From: an uncultured Bacteroidales bacterium
Lineage (GTDB): Bacteria; Bacteroidota; Bacteroidia; Bacteroidales; UBA932
Assembly (NCBI GenBank): GCA_947165305.1
Contig: CAMUZW010000006.1
Location: forward strand, 1-36,492
Length of the DNA: 36,492 nt
Direction of reading: 5' to 3'
The position numbers and the translations under genes are program-made. Below the pieces are notes generated by a model. The model searched no databases, was not told where the DNA came from, and saw nothing but the letters and a program-made list of their open reading frames with translations. This document shows positions 8,444 through 16,756 of the stretch, in pieces. The stretch's first letter is position 1, and every line of letters starts with the position of its first letter.

Positions 8444-10635
8444 TATAGACTATTGATGGCTTCGTCAAGCCAGGCCAAACGGGCGTTCAGGTGATAGATC
8501 ATAGCTTCATTCGCTTCGTCAAAAGTCATTTCTGAATCCATATGATAAGGATAGCTTTCGTCCAGGATCCACATTGAGGCATCCCTGGCTTCGGAGAAAC
8601 GGATGGCTTCGTGCATGGCACTGATGGAATCTATCACATCTTGAAATCCCGTCTTGTTTTCGTTCCACTTTTCTTTGACCCGTGCTACAAAGACAGGGTC
8701 CTGGAACAGATACTCATACCATATGGATTTTTTGTGCAGGAAAGTCTTTCCGCTTTTGAATCTGTCAAGGTCGAAATCCCAAACCGGTCCGGCTTTGAGT
8801 TTCCCGCCCCGGTCTTTGTAGAAGTAAATGGAGCGGGGGTTGTACATCTCGGTGTTATAGGTCATCTCCTTCACGATCCAGACGTCAATGAAAGAATCTA
8901 TGTCAATAAGATCTTCATAGCTGCGGCCGGAAATCAATCTTGCCTCAATTGTATCAATGTAGGAATGAATATAATCCAATTGCGCCGGGACCATGACATC
9001 CTCTTCGGGCTCCTTGACCATAACGGGAAGGTTCAGTTTTTCGGTCCTGAATTGATTTACCTCATCGAACATTGAATCGAATTCCAGCAGGTATCCTCCG
9101 CTTATCGTGGATTCATCAATGTCTGCGGAAGTCATTTCAGTTATATTGACTCTGTTGGAGGCAATTTTTATTTTTTCACAAAGAAGATATAATCCGGTAT
9201 GCTGTCCGTTAAGGACTAATTCGACAAATCGGCTTCTGGGCGTCCATGACAGTTCGGTTTTTTCCGAAAGGGCGAACCCTACGGAATTTCTTGTCTTCGC
9301 CCTGTCATAGAAATTCGCAAGCAGGCACCAGCTTTTATCTTTTGGCATCCCCAGCAGTGAGGTTTTTTTGTCCAGCTTGATATTATAAGGTTTTTTGGGA
9401 GGGAATGACCAGGTTGAATTGCCCCTGCCCTTGATTTTGGTCGTTCCGATGCTGGAGACAACTCCGTCCGTTGTCCATAAGGAAATGGTACTGTTTTCGA
9501 TCCATTTATTTTTGGATTTGACGGGCTGGCCTCCAGGAGTATCTATGGCGATGACAGGAAGGTCCGACGGGAAAGCCGTAAGCGTATAGTCTTTGACCTC
9601 TCCGCTTCTGGACACTACCTCTATGGTAACAGGCGTCTCCAGATCAAGCGTACATCCGGATGTGATCGCGCTGCCATTGAGCAGGACACTCATTCCATCT
9701 GTCTCAAAACAGAACTCGACAGCTGAAAAGTCCGCATTACGGGTGAAGCAGACAAAGATCCCCCCGTCATCACCCTGCCTGATCACTTGTCCGGAGACGC
9801 CCTGTGCATCTTTGAAAGAAATGGGAGTGAGGGAGGTTCCGTTTTTCAGGACCTCCGGAGGCACGGCAATAGACTTCAACGAAACGACCTTGTTCCTGAC
9901 AATCTCAAAGGGACGTTTTGTCACGACAGAATAAATCTCCAAATCATTGTTGTCCAACAGGGATACCTTCATGCCGGCCGGAATGATTCCGGGTGGGAGG
10001 AAAAACAGGAAAGAATCTTCTGTCTGAACGCCGTCAAGTTTTCTGGAAACAGGGCCGGAGTCTTCAAGCCCTTCCACGATGATACGGTCAAAAACGGCTT
10101 CGGACAGACCGGAAAAATTGACCTGAAGAATGCCGCAGGCGGTTTTGAAAACAAAATCATTGGTCCCGTCGGACTGTGTGCCGACAAGGGGGATGTCCGA
10201 CATTTGATCCCTGTCCCCGCTGCGAAGGGCCGTCGGAAGACTGAACGCATCGGGAGCTCCTGCGGAAGTAAGCAGAAGGTCGTTGGAATAACCATCCGTA
10301 TCGGCGCCACGGAAAGGATACGTGGCATATCCTGCCAACGTATATCCCTCTTCAAGGACGCCTGTGAATTCAACAGAAGAACCACTGCCCGTCGTTACAA
10401 AGGGGACTTGGATATATTCTCCCTGATCGGTAAGCACAACCACACCGATGATATCGCCCTTGACCCACGAGAAAGTCTGTCCGTTCTCATAGGCTGTTTT
10501 GGTATCAGCGGCCAGACGGGCCGAAATCGAAATGCATTTACCCCGGGAAGGAAGAATGCTCAGGCTCTCATCCGATTCTTTGGAACACCCCAGGATGGCA
10601 AGTGCAAAAGAAAACCAACAGAATAATTTTTTCAT
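8443..10635 (-). CDS. CotH-family lipoprotein with fimbrillin-like N-terminal domain
   Basis: A 730-aa predicted lipoprotein (MKKLFCWFSFALAILGC, Cys17). The region from about 35 to 260 resembles fimbrillin/Mfa-like lipoprotein modules (TKTAYENGQTFSWVKGDIIG). A cadherin-like linker follows. The CotH kinase-like domain covers about 400-730, with KIKGRGNSTWSFPPKKPYNI, KDKSWCLLANFYDR, GLYLLCEKIKI, GGYLLEFD and the acidic motif VWDFDLD. CotH of Bacillus phosphorylates spore-coat proteins; the role of secreted Bacteroidetes members is not known. The start is backed by GAGGAGGTGA just upstream and by an ATGA overlap with a 48-aa peptide gene. Codon use looks more AT-rich than in the neighbouring genes, which suggests a separate origin. 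Confidence 0.87.
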   Translation of the reverse strand: MKKLFCWFSFALAILGCSKESDESLSILPSRGKCISISARLAADTKTAYENGQTFSWVKGDIIGVVVLTDQGEYIQVPFVTTGSGSSVEFTGVLEEGYTLAGYATYPFRGADTDGYSNDLLLTSAGAPDAFSLPTALRSGDRDQMSDIPLVGTQSDGTNDFVFKTACGILQVNFSGLSEAVFDRIIVEGLEDSGPVSRKLDGVQTEDSFLFFLPPGIIPAGMKVSLLDNNDLEIYSVVTKRPFEIVRNKVVSLKSIAVPPEVLKNGTSLTPISFKDAQGVSGQVIRQGDDGGIFVCFTRNADFSAVEFCFETDGMSVLLNGSAITSGCTLDLETPVTIEVVSRSGEVKDYTLTAFPSDLPVIAIDTPGGQPVKSKNKWIENSTISLWTTDGVVSSIGTTKIKGRGNSTWSFPPKKPYNIKLDKKTSLLGMPKDKSWCLLANFYDRAKTRNSVGFALSEKTELSWTPRSRFVELVLNGQHTGLYLLCEKIKIASNRVNITEMTSADIDESTISGGYLLEFDSMFDEVNQFRTEKLNLPVMVKEPEEDVMVPAQLDYIHSYIDTIEARLISGRSYEDLIDIDSFIDVWIVKEMTYNTEMYNPRSIYFYKDRGGKLKAGPVWDFDLDRFKSGKTFLHKKSIWYEYLFQDPVFVARVKEKWNENKTGFQDVIDSISAMHEAIRFSEARDASMWILDESYPYHMDSEMTFDEANEAMIYHLNARLAWLDEAINSL

Positions 10636-10778
10636 GGGTTCACCTCCTCTTGCCAGGGATCAACTTCCTCCGGATCATACAAATTTTCTCCGGCTCCAGT
10701 TCCTGTTGCCAGAAAGTGGTTCTCACAGAGAATATAGACAGATTCTCTGATCAAAGGAGTCAGATAGTTTCTTTTCAT
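10632..10778 (-). CDS. 48-aa small peptide upstream of the CotH lipoprotein
   Basis: This short ORF encodes a peptide starting MKRNYLTPLIRESVYILC and ending in an acidic tail (YDPEEVDPWQEEVNP). Its TGA overlaps the cotH start as ATGA, and the cotH Shine-Dalgarno lies inside its last codons, so the two are probably co-translated. It shares layout with the 49-aa peptide at 30390-30539: basic start, Y-x2-P-x-[VI]-R, a central stretch with one or two Cys, then an acid-rich end. Both precede lipoproteins with fimbrillin-like N-termini. A good Bacteroidetes -10 element lies about 38 bp upstream. I do not recognise a named family. Confidence 0.68.
   Translation of the reverse strand: MKRNYLTPLIRESVYILCENHFLATGTGAGENLYDPEEVDPWQEEVNP
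10641..10650 (-). promoter_or_regulatory. Strong Shine-Dalgarno of the CotH gene
   Basis: AGAGGAGGTG on the minus strand ends 5 bases before the cotH ATG. Bacteroidetes genes rarely carry such a motif, so it stands out and fixes the start codon. Confidence 0.75.
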
Positions 10779-10815
10779 CGCACTTCAATAGTTCAATATT
10801 TTCTGAATCTCATTA

Positions 10816-10846
10816 CAAAGATAGTTATTTGTGGTAAAAACTGAAA
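10816..10846 (-). promoter_or_regulatory. Promoter for the small peptide-CotH pair
   Basis: On the minus strand TATCTTTG (10823-10816) fits TAnnTTTG exactly. Twenty bases upstream is TTT followed by C, close to the TTTG -33 box. Start of transcription is expected near 10811, giving a leader of about 33 nt before the peptide ATG. Confidence 0.6.
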
Positions 10847-10886
10847 TCCTTGACTTTGACGGATAATCCACATATGATAGATGTGC

Positions 10887-10909
10887 TGTCTGCCCGAACG
10901 GAACAGACA
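10887..10909. other. Short inverted repeat between divergent transcription units
   Basis: TGTCTG and CAGACA form 6-bp arms with an 11-base loop. It lies between the minus-strand CotH promoter and the plus-strand ahcY-like remnant and could be an operator. This is weak evidence; arms this short occur by chance. Nothing else was recognised in 10847-10924. Confidence 0.2.
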
Positions 10910-10924
10910 ATCCGAAATCAGAGA

Positions 10925-11010
10925 ATCTTTGTACCTTTATATGTTACAATCATAACAATATGGCAAGCGAAACCGGTAACATCAATCTTTGGCCTGCTGT
11001 CGAACTAAAA
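10925..11010 (+). pseudogene. Truncated second copy of the ahcY promoter and first 17 codons
   Basis: This stretch aligns without gaps to 33451-33536, the promoter and start of the ahcY gene on the right flank. By hand count 72 of 86 bases match. The -10 box reads TACCTTTA here and TACCTTTG there, and both have ACAAT...ACAAT before ATGG. The encoded start MASETGNINLWPAVELK parallels MASEIRDINLWPAGELK. Similarity ends after the ELK codons. The frame runs on to a TAA at 11113-11115 (51 codons from 10960) with unrelated residues. It is best read as a relic of a diverged ahcY allele, cut off where the glycan operon begins. Confidence 0.8.
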
Positions 11011-11067
11011 TCACCCAAAGCCAATCCCTGGAACACGATGCAACTGTTCTATGGATTGGTTTTTTTG

Positions 11068-11101
11068 TTGCATCCGCCGCCCCGCAGGATTGTTAATTTT
11101 G
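11068..11101 (+). promoter_or_regulatory. Candidate promoter of the glycan-utilisation operon
   Basis: TAATTTTG at 11094-11101 fits TAnnTTTG. A TTG at 11068-11070 lies 23 bp upstream, a little beyond the usual 19-21 bp. Transcription would start near 11106, about 50 nt before the first gene. The upstream ahcY-like -10 (10932-10939) is an alternative or second promoter. Confidence 0.42.
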
Positions 11102-11158
11102 CATTACCACTGTAATTACGCGTAATAACCATTGATTTCTAAAATCAGTATGCATACA

Positions 11159-12823
11159 ATGAAACGGATTAATTCCTTGTTATTGTTGACAGGTGCCCTT
11201 ATGGCCTTTTCCTGTCAGGTCAATCGTGACGACAACGGCCCGCTGGATTATGATTCCCTCGAGGTCCAGTTCAAGGCGACGCTTCAGGGAGCTGAATGGG
11301 CTCCGGAAGCCCGGGTCAGCGTCCTGTCCTCCTGTACCCGCGACGGACAGGAGAATGTTTCCATGAGTGAAAACCCCGTTGCCCTTTACAGGGTTGAAGA
11401 TGATCTTCTCAAGGCTGTTTCCGAGAAGGATCGCGCCATCTCCTATAAAGGGGATCATAATTTCAGGTTTGTCGCCATCTCTCCTGCGCCTGAAGGATCT
11501 TTCAACGCGGAACGCATCCCTGTCGCCGTCCCGACGACACAACATGGGGCGGACGGTGTGGCCGAGACCCTTACATTCTTCGGGTCGGCCAAGGTTCTGA
11601 CGGTCGTTCCGACGATTCCGCTGAATCTGTCGACGCCGTTCAGTATCCTAGAGTTTTATGTTCCGAACGACCTCCGGGAGGACAGTGAGAGCACGATTAC
11701 GCAGATGACGGTCTCCCTCGCGGAAGGCGGCCTGGCGGAGCAGGGCTTTTACAACGCGCTGACAGACAAGTTTACGGCTGAATCTTCCGCATCGTCCATC
11801 ACGGTGGATTTTGGAGAAGGCCTTCCCCTGCAGGAGGCATATACTTGCATCCGGTTCGTTACGGCGCCGTTTGTCGTGCCTGAAGGAGGTCTTCAGGTCG
11901 TCTTCAAGACGACGGACAATGATGAGATAACCGTCTCGGCCTTCGCATCCGAAAAAGAAGTCGGGAAGCAGATCGAGGCCGGTTCTACTTATCAGGCCTA
12001 CCTGAGCGGCATAAGTGACGGTATCATCCCCGTGACCTTCCCGGTCGTGTTCCCGATGGGCTTCCCGACCGAAACGCCCGCTGCGGCGACGGAGGGCTAC
12101 AACAACCCGACCGTGGCGACCAATACATGGGTGATGGAATGGGCCAATGATCCCGCCTGCGTCCAGGCTACCCGTCTTTCGAAAGAATGGGTCGGACATC
12201 ACGGCACCCTTTACTGCATGGAGCAGCCTCAAGCATATATGACCTGGAATTGGGACGAAGCCATCCTGGCTACGGATACCAACCATTTCATCGAGACCTC
12301 CAACTCCGTCAAGAGCGGTTCGCAGTATGTCAACATCAGTACGGTGGGCGTCAAGGGCGTCTGGACGAACGATTTCTTCGAGTTTGTCATCCCGGTCCGC
12401 AAGTTTGCCGCCGGCTCCACGCTTCAGCTCCGGATGGCCATCTATACCCGTCAGGGACCTACATTCTGGGAAGTGCTCTATCTGGACGGCGAAGAGTGGG
12501 TCTCGACCGCCAAGGAGGATCTTCCCGCCTATCCGGGCGCCGAGGTAAAGGCCAGGGCCACCTGGGCCATCCCTTATCTGGCCGTCACCGCCACCACCGA
12601 CAATGAACAGAGCGTCAACATGACCTTCTCCAACGAGGTCAAGAGCGGCGAAATCCGGATCCGTGTCCGGTGCGTGGACGGAAGCATCCGTTCTTCCGGC
12701 GTCAATGCCGTCACGACCGGCAATACGACGCCGTATATGAGCGGTGCGACGCCGGCAGCTCCCTTCTATTTCTACAACCCCGGCAAGCGGAATGACCAGC
12801 ATATCCGGATAGAACTGCTGTAA
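11159..12823 (+). CDS. Lipoprotein A: fimbrillin-like N-terminus plus shared C-terminal domain
   Basis: A 554-aa predicted lipoprotein. The ATG at 11159 gives the signal MKRINSLLLLTGALMAFSC; an in-frame ATG at 11150 is possible. Residues about 35-285 look like a fimbrillin/Mfa-type beta domain. Residues about 290-554 form a domain also present in the genes at 28669 and 30553, with FPVVFPMG, QPQAYMTWNW, GVKGVWTNDFFEFVIPVRKF, YTRQGPTFW, LDG..W, RCVDGSI and FYFY. It is the first gene of the operon and the sensor gene starts 1 bp after its stop. Being surface-type and encoded in a glycan locus, it may bind the glycan; that role is inferred and I know of no named family for the C-terminal domain. 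Confidence 0.85.
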   Translation: MKRINSLLLLTGALMAFSCQVNRDDNGPLDYDSLEVQFKATLQGAEWAPEARVSVLSSCTRDGQENVSMSENPVALYRVEDDLLKAVSEKDRAISYKGDHNFRFVAISPAPEGSFNAERIPVAVPTTQHGADGVAETLTFFGSAKVLTVVPTIPLNLSTPFSILEFYVPNDLREDSESTITQMTVSLAEGGLAEQGFYNALTDKFTAESSASSITVDFGEGLPLQEAYTCIRFVTAPFVVPEGGLQVVFKTTDNDEITVSAFASEKEVGKQIEAGSTYQAYLSGISDGIIPVTFPVVFPMGFPTETPAAATEGYNNPTVATNTWVMEWANDPACVQATRLSKEWVGHHGTLYCMEQPQAYMTWNWDEAILATDTNHFIETSNSVKSGSQYVNISTVGVKGVWTNDFFEFVIPVRKFAAGSTLQLRMAIYTRQGPTFWEVLYLDGEEWVSTAKEDLPAYPGAEVKARATWAIPYLAVTATTDNEQSVNMTFSNEVKSGEIRIRVRCVDGSIRSSGVNAVTTGNTTPYMSGATPAAPFYFYNPGKRNDQHIRIELL

Positions 12824-12824
12824 T

Positions 12825-15800
12825 ATGTTGCCTTCTGCCGCTTTGAGGAGAGGTTTCCTGGCCGCCATGCTGCTCGCATCCTGTATCGGGATGCGGGCGC
12901 AGCGGCCGGAGTATACCTTTACCCATTTGAATACCGCCGGCAGCGAAATCTCCTTCAACAAGGTTCACGTCGTGGCCCAGGATGCCAACGGATTTATCTG
13001 GATGGGAACGGCTGACGGCCTGGACCGGTATGACGGCCGCACCTTCCAGGTCTATTCTGCGGAAGATATGGGCGTCGGTTCGTCCTTTGTGGTCAGTCTC
13101 TGCGCAGATGACCGCGGAAACGTATGGGTCGGAACCGACACCGGCATATCAATGTATAATTTTGATATGGACCGGTTCGAACCGATGAATATCGTTTCCG
13201 ACAAGGGAACGGTCGTCAGAAACAAGGTATCCAAGATTGCCATAGACAAGAATGGAACTGTCTGGTTTACGGTCCTTCATCAGGGGCTGTTCTCCTATGA
13301 CGGGACCCGGCTTGTGAACTGGTTCTGGGAAGACGGGCATCTTACGCTGCCGAATGGCATCCGGTCGTTCCACGTTGATAACAACGGGGTTTTCTGGATT
13401 GCCCTGTATTTTGATGACCTGTATTATTCGGACGACTCGCTGAAGACCCTCCGTCCGGCCGGAATCGGCAAGGACGGCGCCTGGTTCCGGGGGGATGACA
13501 TTATCTCCATCTGCAAGAACAATTCGGCGGGGACCCTGCTGACCGCCAGCAACAATCACGGCCTGTGCGAGGTGGATCCCCGTACCCGGACGGCACGGGA
13601 ACTGATTCCCAATAAGGAAGGCGCCATTATCGAGGCCATGACTTATGATGCCGGAGACCGGGTCTGGCTTGCGACGACCAGGGGCTTCTGGTACTATCAT
13701 CTCCCGGACGGGCAGACAGAGCAGGTCATGGTCGATCCCGACAACCCTTACGGCCTGTCGGACAATCATGTCTTTCACGTATTTTCCGACCGCTCCGAAA
13801 ACCTGTGGATAGCGACCTATTCCCACGGCGTGGATTATTCCGGCTTTTCCGCTTCGCTCTTTGGCAAATACCGTCAGAGCGCGGACGGCGGTTCCCTCAA
13901 GGGAAGCCTGTTCAGAAGTATGTCACAGGATCATGCCGGGAGACTATGGATTACGACAGAAGAGCAGGGGCTGTTCTTTTTTGACAGCAAAAACGGCGAG
14001 CTCTCCCGGTACAGGAGCCCCCGTCTGCCGGACAATCTCTCCGGATTATGCTGTGATGACGATGACCTGTGGATCGGCTCTTTTGACGGGATGTACCGGC
14101 TCAACCCTGATACCGGACGCCTGAAACTGTACAGCCGTTCAGACGACGCTGCTGAATTCAAGGACAGCAAGATATACCGAATCTGCAAGACATCCGCGGG
14201 GGAGATTTATTTCGGGACGACGCTGGGCTTGTTCCGGTACAACCGGGAAACGGATTCTTTCCTTTCCATACCGGAATTCGGCGGCGTTTTTGTTACGGAT
14301 ATTTTTGAAGATCATACCGGAACGCTCTGGCTGTCGACCTATGCTGACGGCATCTTTTCCTTCCATCCTGCTGATTCTTCGCAGGCAATCCTGCATTGGT
14401 CCCGTACGCAGGAAGGGGATTTCTACATTCCTTCCGACAAGATCATGTCGTTGAAAGAGGACCGGGAAGGACGTATATGGGTTGCCAGTTTCGGTGCGGG
14501 CTTCCTGATGAAGGAGCAGAACGGACAGGCCTTCCGGCAGTTCAACAAAAGCAATGTGCCCGGCCTTCCCAGCGACGTGTACTATATGATAGAGGAAGAT
14601 TCCGCCGGGAATGTCTGGCTCTCTTCCAACAAGGGGCTCGTCGCCTTTAACCTGGAAAGCGGGCTGCTGGGAACATTCTCGGAGGCAGACGGCCTCATCG
14701 ATAACGAATTCAATTATCACTCTTCGTTCCGCTGTGCAGACGGAAGGCTGATATTCGGCTCTGCCAACGGAATGGTTCATTTCCGTCCTCTGCAGGTTCT
14801 GGAAAGCAGTACATCTTCGTCTGTCATCCTGACGGAGTTCCGTGTCAACGATGAACGGGTCCAGCCGGCCCCGAAGGATGCCTGCCTGAGCACCCATATC
14901 GAAAAGACACACCGGATCGTGCTGAAGCCTTCCGTCCATTCCTTCGGATTCAAGGCCGCGACTCCCGGTTCCGGCATGATGTCCGGACAGGCGATTTCGT
15001 ACCGGCTGGAGGGGCACGGCCCGGAGTGGAGGAACGCGGGCCCGGAGGGAGAAATCCGGTACGAGAACATCCCGCCGGGACGCTATAAACTATATGTACG
15101 CAGCCGGGACGACCAATCTCATCTTCCGCTGGAGATCATCATCCGCCAGAAAGTGTACAAGACGGCCCTGGCATATGTCCTGTATGTGCTTCTGCTGGCG
15201 CTTCTCGTCACCTGGCTTACCCTCCAGGTGAAGCGGAACGCCAAACGTCGCGCTGACAAAGAGCTGTATCAGGAGAAACTTTCCTTCTTCGCCAACGTTA
15301 TCCACGAGATCAAGACTCCGCTGACACTGATCAAGACCCCGCTTCAGAACATTACTTCGACGGGGGCCGTCGCTCCGTCCGCTGCCGATGACCTGGCCGT
15401 CATCAACAACAGTACGGAGTACCTGAACCGGCTTGTCAGGGAACTGCTCGGATTCATCCAGGTCGAGAAACACGGATATGTGCTGGAATACAAGGAAGTA
15501 GACCTTGTGGAAAGGCTTGACTTCCTCTGCTTTAATTTCTCCGAGGCCGCCAGGTCGAAGAATCTGGACCTTCGGTTCGAGCATGATGAATCCTCCCTGC
15601 CGCTGGGCGTGGACGAATCCGCGCTGAACAAGATCCTGACCAACTTGATAGACAACGCGGTGAAATATGCCGAGACCTATGTCCGGATCCGTGCGGAGCG
15701 GAACGGAGACAAGATGGTGATCCTGTTTTCCAACGACGGGCCGACGATTCCCGAGGCACAGCGGAAGGAAATCTTCAAGCCTTTCGTCCAGTTCTCCAGA

Positions 15801-16748
15801 AACGAAACATACTCACAAAGCTTCGGAATCGGCCTGTCACTGGCCCGTAACCTGGCTCAGCTCCACGGTGGAACCCTGGTGCTGGATGACAATGCCCGGG
15901 AGACCTGCTTCCGCCTGACGTTGCCTGTCGTCAAGGTCGCGGCAGAGAAGGAGGATGCGGCAGAAGATGAGATTATCGGGAAGGATTCCTCCCTGCCGCT
16001 GCTGCTGGTCGTTGAGGATAATACCGACCTGCTCGGTTATTTGCGAAACAAACTGGCCGGAGAGTACCGTATTCTGACGGCGACGACGGAAGAGAAGGCG
16101 TTGCATCTTCTTTCCAAAAACGATGTCAACATCATTCTGACCGATATTTCTCTGCCCGGGAAAAGTGGCATCGAACTTTGCCGTGCGGTGAAGGCGGATC
16201 TGGCGACGGCCCATATTCCGGTCGTCATTCTTTCGGCGATTTCTTCTTCCGAGACCAAGGTGCTTTGCCTGGAGAGCGGGGCGAGCCAGTACATCGAGAA
16301 GCCTTTTGACCTGGAATACCTCAAGGTTTGTCTGAAGAGCGAGATTGAGCGGCGGATGACGCTTCGCCGCAGCGTGCTCGGCTCCGGAGAGGCGCCACTC
16401 GTCGTCCCCGGAACAGATATGGAGTTCGTTGACCGGCTGAACCATTTTATTCAGGATAATATCTCACAGCCGGAGATCTCCAATGATATGCTCGCCAATG
16501 CCCTCTATGTTTCCAAGACGACCCTGATCCGGAAGGTGAAAGGCCTTTTGGGGACATCTCCAGGGGAATATGTCCGGACATATAAGCTGAATCTTGCCGC
16601 ACAGATGCTGCAGAGTGACGGCTGCCGGATCAGTGATATCTGCTATGCCGTCGGATTCAATACACCTTCCTATTTTGCCAAATGCTTCAAGAAGCAGTTC
16701 GGCGTCCTGCCGGTGGAATATATGAAAATGAAACAAAAACATAAATAA
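12825..16748 (+). CDS. Hybrid two-component system sensor/response regulator (HTCS)
   Basis: A 1307-aa one-protein signalling system of the type that controls Bacteroidetes glycan loci. After a signal peptide, residues about 30-660 carry propeller repeats with the G..W.GT..G pattern (DANGFIWMGTADGLDRYDG, EDHTGTLWLSTYADGIFSF). A Y_Y_Y-type domain covers about 675-775 and a transmembrane helix about 780-802. The kinase has His827 in FFANVIHEIKTPLTLI, the N box NLIDNAVKYA near 940 and FGIGLSLARNLAQLHGG. The receiver domain has VVEDNTD, phospho-acceptor Asp1107 (LTDISLPG) and IEKPF. An AraC-type DNA-binding domain ends the protein (GFNTPSYFAKCFKKQFG). All signature residues are present, so it looks functional. 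The periplasmic propeller should sense an oligosaccharide from the target glycan. SusC follows after 8 bp, so the regulator sits inside the operon it probably controls. Confidence 0.96.
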   Translation: MLPSAALRRGFLAAMLLASCIGMRAQRPEYTFTHLNTAGSEISFNKVHVVAQDANGFIWMGTADGLDRYDGRTFQVYSAEDMGVGSSFVVSLCADDRGNVWVGTDTGISMYNFDMDRFEPMNIVSDKGTVVRNKVSKIAIDKNGTVWFTVLHQGLFSYDGTRLVNWFWEDGHLTLPNGIRSFHVDNNGVFWIALYFDDLYYSDDSLKTLRPAGIGKDGAWFRGDDIISICKNNSAGTLLTASNNHGLCEVDPRTRTARELIPNKEGAIIEAMTYDAGDRVWLATTRGFWYYHLPDGQTEQVMVDPDNPYGLSDNHVFHVFSDRSENLWIATYSHGVDYSGFSASLFGKYRQSADGGSLKGSLFRSMSQDHAGRLWITTEEQGLFFFDSKNGELSRYRSPRLPDNLSGLCCDDDDLWIGSFDGMYRLNPDTGRLKLYSRSDDAAEFKDSKIYRICKTSAGEIYFGTTLGLFRYNRETDSFLSIPEFGGVFVTDIFEDHTGTLWLSTYADGIFSFHPADSSQAILHWSRTQEGDFYIPSDKIMSLKEDREGRIWVASFGAGFLMKEQNGQAFRQFNKSNVPGLPSDVYYMIEEDSAGNVWLSSNKGLVAFNLESGLLGTFSEADGLIDNEFNYHSSFRCADGRLIFGSANGMVHFRPLQVLESSTSSSVILTEFRVNDERVQPAPKDACLSTHIEKTHRIVLKPSVHSFGFKAATPGSGMMSGQAISYRLEGHGPEWRNAGPEGEIRYENIPPGRYKLYVRSRDDQSHLPLEIIIRQKVYKTALAYVLYVLLLALLVTWLTLQVKRNAKRRADKELYQEKLSFFANVIHEIKTPLTLIKTPLQNITSTGAVAPSAADDLAVINNSTEYLNRLVRELLGFIQVEKHGYVLEYKEVDLVERLDFLCFNFSEAARSKNLDLRFEHDESSLPLGVDESALNKILTNLIDNAVKYAETYVRIRAERNGDKMVILFSNDGPTIPEAQRKEIFKPFVQFSRNETYSQSFGIGLSLARNLAQLHGGTLVLDDNARETCFRLTLPVVKVAAEKEDAAEDEIIGKDSSLPLLLVVEDNTDLLGYLRNKLAGEYRILTATTEEKALHLLSKNDVNIILTDISLPGKSGIELCRAVKADLATAHIPVVILSAISSSETKVLCLESGASQYIEKPFDLEYLKVCLKSEIERRMTLRRSVLGSGEAPLVVPGTDMEFVDRLNHFIQDNISQPEISNDMLANALYVSKTTLIRKVKGLLGTSPGEYVRTYKLNLAAQMLQSDGCRISDICYAVGFNTPSYFAKCFKKQFGVLPVEYMKMKQKHK

Positions 16749-16756
16749 TCAAGGTT

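Noticed and set aside
10960..11115. Functional 51-aa protein at the ahcY-like start
   Set aside because: Only the first 17 codons match ahcY and the rest is unrelated, so it reads as a truncated copy rather than a selected small gene. It also lacks the layout of the two small peptides described.
12825..16748. Degenerate, inactive histidine kinase, because the G1 box reads NDGPTIP
   Set aside because: His827, the N box, the second glycine box and Asp1107 are all intact, and a loose G1 box is acceptable for hybrid sensors of this class.
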